From: a virus
Reading direction: 5' to 3' (one strand)
Virus record (IMG/VR): IMGVR_UViG_3300021959_000113
Location: 1-40,644 of that record
Length of the DNA: 40,644 nt
A program made the position numbers and the translations under genes. The notes under the pieces are model-generated. The model was not told where the DNA came from, did no database searches, and was given only the letters and a program-made list of their open reading frames with translations. Shown here piece by piece: positions 9,025-16,682 of this stretch (the first letter of the stretch is position 1; each line of letters begins with the position of its first letter).

Positions 9025-9599
9025 TAGTTACTTGTCTTCGCGTTGGATTCTTTGCTAGCCTGTGTGCCCTTCTTCTTCATAGCAAGATATTCCTTTTTAG
9101 TGGCGGGCTTAATTTTCGTGTAAGGAAAAGTTTTAATTTCGCCAACAACTCTTCTTTCTTCTCCAGGTAACTGGCGATACTGTTTTGCAACAGCATGATC
9201 AGCAACTTGAAGATAGTTTGAAGGGACGATAACTGGAACATTTCTTTTCATGACAAGAATATTGCCATTGATACCAAGCATAACTTGATCAGCTGCATTG
9301 GGATTATCTTTGGCAGCAAAAGTTACCCACCAGAAGTCATGATCGCCATGTTCAATTTCTTTTGATTCTTGTTTCGCTGCAATTTCGTTAGCTTCAGCTA
9401 ATTTCTGAGCTTCTTCAGCAGCAGCGATTTTTTCTTCAGATTCTTTCTGCTGAGCTTGGAGTTCTTCGATTTTAGCATTTGCCTGAGCAAGAGCATTATC
9501 TTCAGCAGCTTGATTCACTTCTGCGTTTTCACTTTCGATATTTAAGCCGAGATCTTCATTTTTATTCTCCGACTTTCCTTTATTCTTATTTGATGGCAT
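9024..9599 (-). CDS. Coiled-coil capsid-associated protein
   Basis: The protein has 191 residues. Residues about 1-90 are charged and Ala/Glu/Gln-rich and predicted coiled coil (ALAQANAKIEELQAQQKES). Residues about 95-175 form a compact domain (DFWWVTFAAKDNP, NVPVIVPSNYLQVADHAV, TFPYTKIKP), and the Lys/Ser-rich tail is probably disordered. It lies directly after the major capsid gene, separated by a terminator-like hairpin, so it may be a minor capsid or decoration protein. No family is named. Confidence 0.72.
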   Translation of the reverse strand: MPSNKNKGKSENKNEDLGLNIESENAEVNQAAEDNALAQANAKIEELQAQQKESEEKIAAAEEAQKLAEANEIAAKQESKEIEHGDHDFWWVTFAAKDNPNAADQVMLGINGNILVMKRNVPVIVPSNYLQVADHAVAKQYRQLPGEERRVVGEIKTFPYTKIKPATKKEYLAMKKKGTQASKESNAKTSN

Positions 9600-9641
9600 G
9601 ACTATGAACCTTTTTTAATTTAGTGGTTATTCACCTCAAAA

Positions 9642-9667
9642 GCCGTCATCCTCGAAAGAATGACGGC
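9642..9667 (-). terminator. Rho-independent terminator after the major capsid gene
   Basis: A perfect 8-bp stem (GCCGTCAT paired with ATGACGGC) with a 10-base loop lies 24 bases past the capsid stop. On the leftward transcript it is followed by TTTT. It probably gives partial termination, so capsid mRNA exceeds downstream mRNA. Confidence 0.7.
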
Positions 9668-9690
9668 AAGTGAATCAGTTATGGATAGAA

Positions 9691-10707
9691 TCAGCTAGGA
9701 GATGCAGTTGCACCACACTCGATTCTTGCAATCCAAGACTGGTTAAGGATCGCAGTAGCTTGGTAAGTCTTCCAAGAAACGAATCCAGTTTGACCGAGTG
9801 GGTCAGACTTAGATACTTTGCCCGGATTCATTACAGAAGGCTTAACTGCATTGTGGCCCTGTAGAGGAACAATACCGTAAGCGTTTCTAGCAACTACGAT
9901 TAGAGGGTAAACATCAGCCGCAGCATCAGAACTGACTTCCACACCACCAGACAATAGAGCTTGTCCATCCGCACCGGCTTCTTCCCAAGGGTTGAAGAGG
10001 TTTGTTAGGATAATTCTAGTGTTTTCAATCTTGCCGATTTCCCCTGGTAAACACTTGTCAGAGTTCGCATACTTCTCACAAGGGATAAATCCTGTAAGAC
10101 CGCGAATATCTGCGTCAAGGTCAGTGTGGCCCATTGCGAAATAGGCTTTATTTACCGGTTCAGTGGCAATCATTGCAGTCGCTTTGACTATTTTGCTAAT
10201 TTCCATAGCTTTATTGCGCTTAAAAGCACGATAGACAAGGCGGAAGTCACCACGCGAAGGTGGGTTAATTACAGCAGCTCTGTTAGCTACGCCAGAAGCA
10301 TAGAAAACATTTGTACCTGCTTGGAGTACGGCAATACGAAGAAGCTCGATAGTTTCGGCAGCTTGCTCACCGCAAACTTCCATCATTTCCATCAAGACAG
10401 GATCTTCATGTGTGTCTTCAATAACGTCAGAGATCTGAACCCAGTCACCATACTGAGAAAGTGTGGCTGTGATGTCAGTGAAGTTAATTGAACTACCAGT
10501 AGGAGTAACACCTTCTGTTAGTGGGGTAGTGGCAGGAACTAAAGACTCGTAACGTCTCCACTTCCTAACTTTGGACTTCTTCTTTCCTTGCGGATCGAAA
10601 TGTCCAAACCTTTCAGTAACAAGCATGTCTTGTCCACGTGAAAGGAGTTTTTTAGCAGCAAAAGCAGCAGTACGTGGTGAAATATCACCATAAGTTTGTA
10701 CAGCCAT
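9691..10707 (-). CDS. Major capsid protein, N4-gp56 family
   Basis: The protein has 338 residues, forming the HK97-fold shell of the head. Features of the N4-gp56 capsid family are visible. The N-terminal segment has SPRTAAFAAKKLLSRGQDM and RFG; KWRRYESL follows, then TPLTEGVTPTGSSINFTDI with YGDWVQISD; after that come E/D-rich helices, and NAYGIVPLQG lies in the C-terminal third. A strong ribosome binding site (AAAGGAGG) sits seven bases before the ATG. Hairpins lie just upstream and downstream of the gene, so capsid expression may be set separately from the rest of the late operon. The family call is confident. Confidence 0.92.
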   Translation of the reverse strand: MAVQTYGDISPRTAAFAAKKLLSRGQDMLVTERFGHFDPQGKKKSKVRKWRRYESLVPATTPLTEGVTPTGSSINFTDITATLSQYGDWVQISDVIEDTHEDPVLMEMMEVCGEQAAETIELLRIAVLQAGTNVFYASGVANRAAVINPPSRGDFRLVYRAFKRNKAMEISKIVKATAMIATEPVNKAYFAMGHTDLDADIRGLTGFIPCEKYANSDKCLPGEIGKIENTRIILTNLFNPWEEAGADGQALLSGGVEVSSDAAADVYPLIVVARNAYGIVPLQGHNAVKPSVMNPGKVSKSDPLGQTGFVSWKTYQATAILNQSWIARIECGATASPS

Positions 10708-10713
10708 GATCGC

Positions 10714-10740
10714 CTCCTTTGATAAACCCGAAACAACGGG
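10714..10740 (-). promoter_or_regulatory. Capsid gene leader: strong RBS and adjoining hairpin
   Basis: Reading leftwards, the inverted repeat AATCCCG / CGGGTTT (one mismatch, loop TTGTTT) stands just before the AAAGGAGG ribosome binding site of the capsid gene. The hairpin does not cover the site itself. It could keep the site open or bind a regulator. Function is unproven. Confidence 0.4.
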
Positions 10741-10785
10741 ATTAGCATTTCTGCTCCGGCCTTCAAAGGGGCTCTGGCTATATAA

Positions 10786-10808
10786 TCTCTAACCTACTCA
10801 GTTAGAGA
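10786..10808 (-). terminator. Hairpin overlapping the stop of the Com-like gene
   Basis: A perfect 8-bp inverted repeat (TCTCTAAC / GTTAGAGA, 7-base loop) contains the stop codon of the upstream small gene. The leftward transcript continues TTATATAG, a poor U-tract. It may therefore be a weak terminator, an RNA-processing site, or part of the capsid leader structure. Confidence 0.45.
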
Positions 10809-10969
10809 AATTCTATTCTGGAATCTTTCTGGCACTTTCTGCAATAAAGCTTGATAACAGCGCCTTTTTCAATTCCACTTGCTTTAGCTAAAAGCTTTCC
10901 ACAAGGTCTTTTAAACTTCTCGTATTTATTTGAGCACCTAAGCTCAATTAAGTTTTCATCAAGCTTCAT
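10802..10969 (-). CDS. Com-like zinc-finger protein (putative translational/RNA-binding regulator)
   Basis: The protein has 55 residues, from the ATG at 10969, which overlaps the end of the scaffold-like gene by 11 bases. The sequence pattern is IELRC, then RPCGKLLAKASG, then AVIKLYCRKCQ. Four Cys (C-x10-C and C-x2-C) flank a GKLLAK motif. That is the arrangement of the Com family (phage Mu Com, an RNA-binding zinc-finger translational activator), with extra residues between the first two Cys. The longer open frame reaching 11242 is a shadow of the scaffold gene; only this 3' part has sensible composition. The next gene is the major capsid gene with a structured leader, so control of capsid translation is possible, as inference. 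Confidence 0.65.
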   Translation of the reverse strand: MKLDENLIELRCSNKYEKFKRPCGKLLAKASGIEKGAVIKLYCRKCQKDSRIEFL

Positions 10970-11864
10970 TAAATGCGTCTTCAAAATCAGAGTCGCCACT
11001 CTTTTTTGAATCACCGGCTTTCTTGTCGCCACTAATGAGGTCTTTCTTGATTTCCTTCTTTTGCTCTTTTTTCTGCTTGATAGCGTCTTTCTTCTCTTCA
11101 GCTCTCTGACGACTAGCGTCGTAGGCTTCCAATAATGAAATAGCATCATCTTTATTAAGATTTCCGGCCATTGCTTGAACTCCGGCTGACTGAGCATCGA
11201 GCCACTTACCAAATTCTTTAGAAGATGATATATCGCTCGCATCAGGTCTTTCTTTTAATAAAGATGTCCAAAAACGACCTTCTTCTAACTGTTCAGTAGA
11301 TGGAGCTTCTTTTCCCGATTCATTCTTTTTAGGAGCTTCGGGAACTTTTGCTTGAGCGTTTTCATTGATCTTATCGAGAACGAGCTTTAATTCTGGAAAG
11401 TCTGTAAAGATCTCCTTGAGTCCGGCTTGAGTTGATTCGTCGAATTCACTAACCATGTCATCCACAGAAGCAATCTTTACCTCTGGCTGCTCTTCGTCTT
11501 TCTCTTCTGGAGAATCTTCTTTCTCTTCAGCTTTGCTCTTACTGGCTTCTACTTCAGCCTCAAGCTCTTTAACTCGCTTTTCAAGTGCTTTTTCTGCTTC
11601 CGAAGGTTCCGGTGAACTATCTTTTTCTTCGGGTTCCCCTTCTTCTTCTCCTTCATCAGCTTCACCTTTGTCTTCATCAGTATCGTCGCCTTCGTCAGAA
11701 TCTTTTGTATCGTCAGGCTTATCTTCGGGCTCTTCCGTATCTTCAGCTTTTTCTGAATCTACATCAGTCTCCGTACCTTCATCCTCGACAACTTCATCGG
11801 TTTCAAATGCACCAATAAACTCATCCGATACTTCTTCTCCAACTTCATCTGCGACAGTACTCAT
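10959..11864 (-). CDS. Acidic scaffold-like protein
   Basis: The protein has 301 residues. Residues about 1-110 are extremely acidic and low-complexity (Asp/Glu/Ser/Pro), followed by a coiled coil near residues 90-115 (LEKRVKELEAEVEASKSKA). A central helical region then occurs (DDMVSEFDESTQAGLKEIF), and the C-terminus is highly basic (Lys-rich around residues 255-290). This polarity, length and position between portal and major capsid genes are those of phage head scaffolding proteins. The ATG overlaps the preceding stop (ATGA). Function is inferred from context. Confidence 0.8.
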   Translation of the reverse strand: MSTVADEVGEEVSDEFIGAFETDEVVEDEGTETDVDSEKAEDTEEPEDKPDDTKDSDEGDDTDEDKGEADEGEEEGEPEEKDSSPEPSEAEKALEKRVKELEAEVEASKSKAEEKEDSPEEKDEEQPEVKIASVDDMVSEFDESTQAGLKEIFTDFPELKLVLDKINENAQAKVPEAPKKNESGKEAPSTEQLEEGRFWTSLLKERPDASDISSSKEFGKWLDAQSAGVQAMAGNLNKDDAISLLEAYDASRQRAEEKKDAIKQKKEQKKEIKKDLISGDKKAGDSKKSGDSDFEDAFNEA

Positions 11865-12115
11865 TCATCGACCTCTTGTATTTTTTTAGTAGCTTCATTA
11901 ATAAATTTGAGAATATCATTACAGGAGTTGGCAACGGTCAGCAATCTTAACGCTTTAAGGTTTTGACCCTTGCTTGCACTCATCATTGAATCTTTCAATG
12001 CTTGCTCCTTTTTGCTCTGAATAACATCTAATAAGATCTTGCCTCCCTCGCTATAAGTGAGGTCAGCAACATGTCTTATTGACTCAGAACTGTTTAGATA
12101 TTCAATTGCCTTCAT
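11861..12115 (-). CDS. Small helical protein of the head module
   Basis: The protein has 84 residues, almost entirely helical (SEGGKILLDVIQSKKEQALKD, NLKALRLLTVANSCNDILKF). It lies between portal and scaffold genes and its stop overlaps the scaffold start. No family is recognised. The start is odd: no ribosome binding site precedes the ATG, and a good -10 box lies only six bases upstream, so the message may be leaderless. Confidence 0.72.
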   Translation of the reverse strand: MKAIEYLNSSESIRHVADLTYSEGGKILLDVIQSKKEQALKDSMMSASKGQNLKALRLLTVANSCNDILKFINEATKKIQEVDE

Positions 12116-12121
12116 ATTTTA

Positions 12122-12149
12122 ATTATACACTTGGTTATTGATATTTCAT
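12122..12149 (-). promoter_or_regulatory. Candidate promoter for the scaffold/capsid genes
   Basis: Reading leftwards, ATGAAA (12149-12144) and a perfect TATAAT (12127-12122) are separated by 16 bases in the AT-rich 62-base gap after the portal gene. Transcription would start at about 12115, the A of the next gene's ATG. Confidence 0.45.
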
Positions 12150-12177
12150 ATTATTTTATAATAAATCATTGATTTTA

Positions 12178-14133
12178 TCAATAGTTCTGCGCACTACCTG
12201 CATTTCCTTCTTTTAACTTGTTGGCTTCTTCAAGCATTTTCAGCTTAAGCTCTTCAGCCTTCATCTTGGTTTCTGCTATGAGTGATTCCTTCTTAGCTTT
12301 TTCTAGATCAATCTCAGCCTGTAACTTATCCATACTGAGCTGCTGAGCCTGACGCTCTACTTCTGCTTGTTCTTGCTCGGCTTGGATTCTAGCTTCTTCG
12401 TCTTCTTTATTCATGAACCAACGATCTGTATCAATATCAAGCAATTCAGTGAACTCCTTGTACATCTCTTCACGTTTGACGCTCTTACTTAGCTCTTCAT
12501 CTCCATTGATCATTTCAATAGCTTGACGAATTCCGGCTAAACGAGTAACGCGACTCTGGAAACTACTGAATCCATTGGCGACCACTTTGTAATTGCCTTT
12601 TCCTTCAGCTTCTTCATCGTCCATATTGTGGTCGAGAAATGCTGCAACAACTGGCTGAATGATCCCAGTATCAAAGTTCTTGATAATTTTTGCGAGATAT
12701 TTTCCCGACTTCTCGAGTCTCTGTGATAACTCGAATGCAGTTTCACGGCCAGAACCTCCGGCACCTTGTTGGACTCTTGGAACGGAACTCTCATCATCTG
12801 CAAATTGCTGAGCAAGATTAATCATACTGACTGCCGACTCGCCAACGTCCGCAAAGTTTAATTGTTGAATAGCTTGGCGCGCATCATCACATTCTTCAGA
12901 CAGGTCAATCATTTTGCCTGGAACAAATGTGTCCGGTTGATCTAGCAGGAATCTACGCTTAACGGCAAACATAGCATTCGCTGTCAGCTTCTTGTTATCT
13001 TCAAAGCTCCGAACAGATCCATTAAGAAGCTTCTGGATCTCAATAAGGTTATCAGCAATACCATTTCCGCCAATAGCATCGATGGGCTCTTCCCAAACAG
13101 AACGATAAAAAGGTCTTTCGCCTTCATCAGTCTTGACGTAGCTGATAATTTGATGATTTGCCATTTTTATCATGACTTCAACTTCTCGACCATCCTCCTC
13201 ATTGACTTCCACAGTATCATTGAGCTTGACTGAGAAATCTTTTTTCTTCTGAGTCTTAGTCAATTCATCTTCAAATTGCTGTGCGAGCTCTGAAGGAACT
13301 CTTCCCCAATACTCGATTAAGGTAATTTTTTTCTTGCGATTCTTGATCTCTCTTTCAGCAGGTCTTAATGAAGCTGTGTTTTCTTCATCATAATCGCCTT
13401 GGTGCTCCGAGATAACCGAGTTGATCTTATCCTTCAATACAAATTCACCTTTCATCTTGCGAAGATCAAAAGGAGAAACCATTTGTCTATGAATAACAGC
13501 TCTACCTGACTGAAGGTCATCTGCCTCAATGTCTCTGAATACATCCCATATAGAAAGATCTTCGTAATTAGGATAGTCATATTCTTCAACAAGCTTGGTC
13601 CAGACTTCGCTACCATCTTCTTGAGGCTCATATCCATAACCAGACTTCTTGATAGTTTTAACGGTCTGTTTTCCGTAAGTCTCGCCATAGATCGCAGCAG
13701 ATAATACATTTTTAGAGAATTTTTCACTAACTCTGCATTCTTTCATCTGCTCGTTTATCGTGGCCGTCATCAACTCCTTCTGCTGTGTCTGAGCCTCCAT
13801 CTCTTCTTTGGGTATCTGCTCTATCTGCTGTGAAGCAACGTCAGATTCATCAAGGAAATAAGGAAGCTTGTCACCTTGCATGATTGTATCCATTATGATC
13901 GCATGAGCAGAGATACATTTTTGCTTGGTAATTCCGATAAAAGTCTTACTTCTCCAGTCATCCTTCTTAGACTTACCTTTCTCATCTTTCTTGAACTTCT
14001 GATCAAGAGTCTTGTTGAAAGCATTGATATTGTCTTCCCACTTTAACTCAAGACATTTTCTATCAGTCTCGAATTCCTTAAATACTTTTGAGACATACAT
14101 CTCTAAGCCGGTTTTATTTTCGTTTGTATTCAT
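12178..14133 (-). CDS. Portal protein
   Basis: The protein has 651 residues from ATG 14133, which has GAGG five bases upstream; a GTG at 14139 is the alternative. The portal is the twelve-subunit ring through which DNA enters and leaves. The portal pattern is visible: an N-terminal helix and basic linker, DDWRSKTFIGITKQKCISAH, a long stem region, then SAAIYGETYGKQTV, DLSIWDVFRDIEADDL, YWGRVPSEL, PIDAIGGNGIADNL and QQGAGGSGRETAFELSQ. The C-terminal 70 residues are Gln/Glu/Lys coiled coil. Position just after the large terminase is the usual order. Confidence rests on pattern, length and synteny. Confidence 0.85.
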   Translation of the reverse strand: MNTNENKTGLEMYVSKVFKEFETDRKCLELKWEDNINAFNKTLDQKFKKDEKGKSKKDDWRSKTFIGITKQKCISAHAIIMDTIMQGDKLPYFLDESDVASQQIEQIPKEEMEAQTQQKELMTATINEQMKECRVSEKFSKNVLSAAIYGETYGKQTVKTIKKSGYGYEPQEDGSEVWTKLVEEYDYPNYEDLSIWDVFRDIEADDLQSGRAVIHRQMVSPFDLRKMKGEFVLKDKINSVISEHQGDYDEENTASLRPAEREIKNRKKKITLIEYWGRVPSELAQQFEDELTKTQKKKDFSVKLNDTVEVNEEDGREVEVMIKMANHQIISYVKTDEGERPFYRSVWEEPIDAIGGNGIADNLIEIQKLLNGSVRSFEDNKKLTANAMFAVKRRFLLDQPDTFVPGKMIDLSEECDDARQAIQQLNFADVGESAVSMINLAQQFADDESSVPRVQQGAGGSGRETAFELSQRLEKSGKYLAKIIKNFDTGIIQPVVAAFLDHNMDDEEAEGKGNYKVVANGFSSFQSRVTRLAGIRQAIEMINGDEELSKSVKREEMYKEFTELLDIDTDRWFMNKEDEEARIQAEQEQAEVERQAQQLSMDKLQAEIDLEKAKKESLIAETKMKAEELKLKMLEEANKLKEGNAGSAQNY

Positions 14134-14141
14134 ACTCACCT

Positions 14142-14759
14142 CTATTTTATATCGTAATCAATTCTATATCTGTCCATGCCATTCAAAGCACAGCTTAAAG
14201 CGTGGAGTGCAGGTAATTCTTTACTGTCATCACCTGCCGTAAACATTTTCATTTCTAAGTGGACTCTTCCGTCTTCAGCATAAAGAAGCTCATTCAAAAG
14301 ATCCTTCTCGAAAATTGTGTGCATTGCTTGATCGTCATCCTTCCATTCAACTTGCATAATTGCCGGTTTGGGTTGGATCATATCGGAGCGATAAATTCTA
14401 GTCCGGTATTTTTTTGCCGTAGTGTAGTTCTGCCGATAAAAAAAGTGATTGGCAAAGTAGATGCGCCATAACTCCGGAAACCAAGTAGATAATCCTTCGA
14501 GCTCCAGTACTCCATTTGTAATTACATGATCGATAACCTTGAAAGACTTCTCTTCAAAAACGTAAGTCTTTTTGCTTTCTAAATTCATTCCACACATAAC
14601 CGCGAAACCTTGAAGTCCATCTGCTTCAGTCATCATGGGAAAGCATATACCCCCACGCATCAGATAACGTCCGGTTGGAGCAATAGCATTTTCACCGAAT
14701 ACCAGTATGGATAAACGGTTGTCCACGTCCCATTTGACAGCCTTTGGTCTAACTTCCAT
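14142..14759 (-). CDS. Unknown protein between terminase and portal
   Basis: The protein has 205 residues, soluble, mixed alpha/beta: WDVDNRLSILVFGENAIAP, GGICFPMMTEADGLQGFAVM, then FPELWRIYFANHFFYRQNY. Such proteins occasionally sit between terminase and portal genes in podovirus-like phages, with unknown role. It overlaps the terminase end by 11 bases and precedes the portal by only eight, so it is part of the packaging operon. No enzymatic motif is recognised. Confidence 0.75.
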   Translation of the reverse strand: MEVRPKAVKWDVDNRLSILVFGENAIAPTGRYLMRGGICFPMMTEADGLQGFAVMCGMNLESKKTYVFEEKSFKVIDHVITNGVLELEGLSTWFPELWRIYFANHFFYRQNYTTAKKYRTRIYRSDMIQPKPAIMQVEWKDDDQAMHTIFEKDLLNELLYAEDGRVHLEMKMFTAGDDSKELPALHALSCALNGMDRYRIDYDIK

Positions 14760-16233
14760 TATTCTTCCATCCTTTTTGAGCGCCTTTGCCTAAGCTTCCG
14801 GCTAACTTCTTCGACTCTTCGTATCTTTTCTTTCCAAGTTCATAACCTCCCGAGCAACCATCTACCCAGTCATCATGAACACATGCAGGAAATTGCTCTA
14901 ACTGCTCGTAAACGACATCATTCCAAGATCCTTTGACCATGAATACCATTCCTGCCTCGAATAATGGCTCAAGTACAGAAGCTCTGACTATCTTGTCTTT
15001 CGAGACTAGGCACTTGTGGACGATCGACTTTCCGCTCAGTATTGATTTGACTGTGGTGAAAGTATCTTTATATCCGGCTACAGATTCGACTCCTTGCCAA
15101 ACTGTTGGACCATCCGACTCTGCGACTCTCTTTATCATGGCGTTTCTTTTAGGAGCTTCCTCCTGGCATCCGGATCCTGCACTTATGAAAAACTGGGGAA
15201 AGCCCTTGTATTCGCGATATGCACAACGAACTCCTGTAGTCCAGTCTGGATCGTCTTTATCTCGTTCCTTCTCAGTACTGGCCAAGTCCCAAAAGCGAAC
15301 CCAAAGCAAATCAAGTGGAAGTTGTCCTTCTGTGATGTATCGAAGACCTTCCATAGCAAACATGTTTCCGCCTTTCAGCGTTGGCTCTCCTTGAAGAAGT
15401 GCAGCTGCTCCATACTTACCTTGAATAGCAAACTGCTTCCGGTACCATGATTCTGGAAATCTTTCTGGAAATAAATAAGTACCGTCATCCTGTCGAGCTT
15501 TATAATGAAGATTCTCGAATACTGGAAACTCCTCATCATAATCCTTGTGGTCTGGATTGTTCTTATTAAGTATGTTTCCGGAAATATCGCCAACATGCCA
15601 ACGAGTGTTCAGAACGAGAGCTATGTGAACTGGAGCTAATCTGGATACAAAGTCCTGAGTGAATGAATCCCATCTCTTTGCTCTAACTGTTTCTGAGTCA
15701 GCTTCGCCTCTGTTCTTGAAGAAGTCATCCACAATTAAGAGATTTGCACCTTTACCAGTAGCTCCACCGTCAGCTCCGACGGCATAGTATTTACCAACGT
15801 GGTCTTGAATGTGTCTTTCAGAGCTACTATTCGACTTTGTATCGAGCTTCGTATCAAAAGTCTTGCCGTAACTCTCCGACTCCATGATCTTTTTTACATC
15901 CTTGGAGAAACCTTCCGACAAACTGGCTCCATAACTACCTTGAATCACTTCATCGTCTGGAAACATACCGAGAAAGAATGGCGGAAGATAACGAGAGCTC
16001 ATATCACTCTTACCATGTCGAAATGGAACAACGATATGAATGTATGAACTAATCCCGTTCTTGTAATCATTAACAGCCTTGTCAATCCGAGCACAGATCT
16101 CGCGAGTATGTTTACCCACGATAAGAGGAGTGTTTGGCTTGAGCCAATTGTACTCCATGAACTGCTGCAAATGATCTTTCGCTAAAGATGCCTTGCAGAG
16201 GTCGTCATAATCTATGTCCGGATTGGCTGTCAT
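14749..16233 (-). CDS. terL: Terminase large subunit
   Basis: The protein has 494 residues. It is the DNA-packaging motor that cuts concatemers and pumps DNA into the head. The ATPase half shows a Walker A-like PFRHGKSD (residues 70-77), Walker B LLIVDDFF (165-172) and coupling motif LNTRWHVGD (208-216). The RNase H-like nuclease half shows FWDLAST (D316), GVES (E383) and HDDWVDG (D454/D455/D458), the expected acidic triad. All key residues appear present. The start overlaps the previous stop (ATGA). The small subunit lies about 3.2 kb upstream instead of adjacent, with unrelated genes between. Confidence 0.93.
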   Translation of the reverse strand: MTANPDIDYDDLCKASLAKDHLQQFMEYNWLKPNTPLIVGKHTREICARIDKAVNDYKNGISSYIHIVVPFRHGKSDMSSRYLPPFFLGMFPDDEVIQGSYGASLSEGFSKDVKKIMESESYGKTFDTKLDTKSNSSSERHIQDHVGKYYAVGADGGATGKGANLLIVDDFFKNRGEADSETVRAKRWDSFTQDFVSRLAPVHIALVLNTRWHVGDISGNILNKNNPDHKDYDEEFPVFENLHYKARQDDGTYLFPERFPESWYRKQFAIQGKYGAAALLQGEPTLKGGNMFAMEGLRYITEGQLPLDLLWVRFWDLASTEKERDKDDPDWTTGVRCAYREYKGFPQFFISAGSGCQEEAPKRNAMIKRVAESDGPTVWQGVESVAGYKDTFTTVKSILSGKSIVHKCLVSKDKIVRASVLEPLFEAGMVFMVKGSWNDVVYEQLEQFPACVHDDWVDGCSGGYELGKKRYEESKKLAGSLGKGAQKGWKNNGS

Positions 16234-16682
16234 TTAGCCAATGTCTCCTTTAACTGTTCTCTGACTTGAGTTTTTAAGGTTTCTAAATCACTGTAAGCCA
16301 AAGCGACACCAAATACTTTGAAGTAAGCAGCTTGAAGCTCTTCAATAATTTCATACTTGCAACACCAAAGCCGCCAAGTATCAGAAGCGTGTAATTCATT
16401 CAGCTGTGAAAGAAACATTTGAATTGGTCGGCTCCGGTCTTCGGCAAGCATTAGTTTTGCGACCACACTTAGAAGTTGACCCTCTTCAATTTCCATTTCA
16501 TGAACTTTGATAGGATTGACCGCTTGAGGATCATGTTCAGCAAAAATATCATTGCCTTCTTCAATTCCTTCACGCCTGTCATGATTTGCAACATGAGGAA
16601 AACGCTTGATTTGCCTTTCATATCCTGATCCTTCAACGATTGTATCAGGCCGTTTGTGTATTTCGATTATGCGGGGTTTCAT
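16230..16682 (-). CDS. Unknown protein upstream of terL
   Basis: The protein has 150 residues. The N-terminal third is basic and extended (KPRIIEIHKRPDTIVEGSG). The rest is helical (EEGQLLSVVAKLMLAEDRS, QMFLSQLNELHASDTWRLW, DLETLKTQVREQLKETL). It overlaps both neighbours by four bases, indicating translational coupling to the terminase. No family is recognised; a packaging accessory role is a guess from position. Confidence 0.72.
   Translation of the reverse strand: MKPRIIEIHKRPDTIVEGSGYERQIKRFPHVANHDRREGIEEGNDIFAEHDPQAVNPIKVHEMEIEEGQLLSVVAKLMLAEDRSRPIQMFLSQLNELHASDTWRLWCCKYEIIEELQAAYFKVFGVALAYSDLETLKTQVREQLKETLAK

Noticed and set aside
10539-10766. 75-codon leftward frame over the capsid start
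   Set aside because: Out of frame with the capsid gene, which has a far better start and known family.
11455-11889. 144-codon Ser-rich rightward frame
   Set aside because: It is the complement of the Glu/Asp-rich scaffold gene (GAA/GAG read backwards gives Ser and Phe codons).
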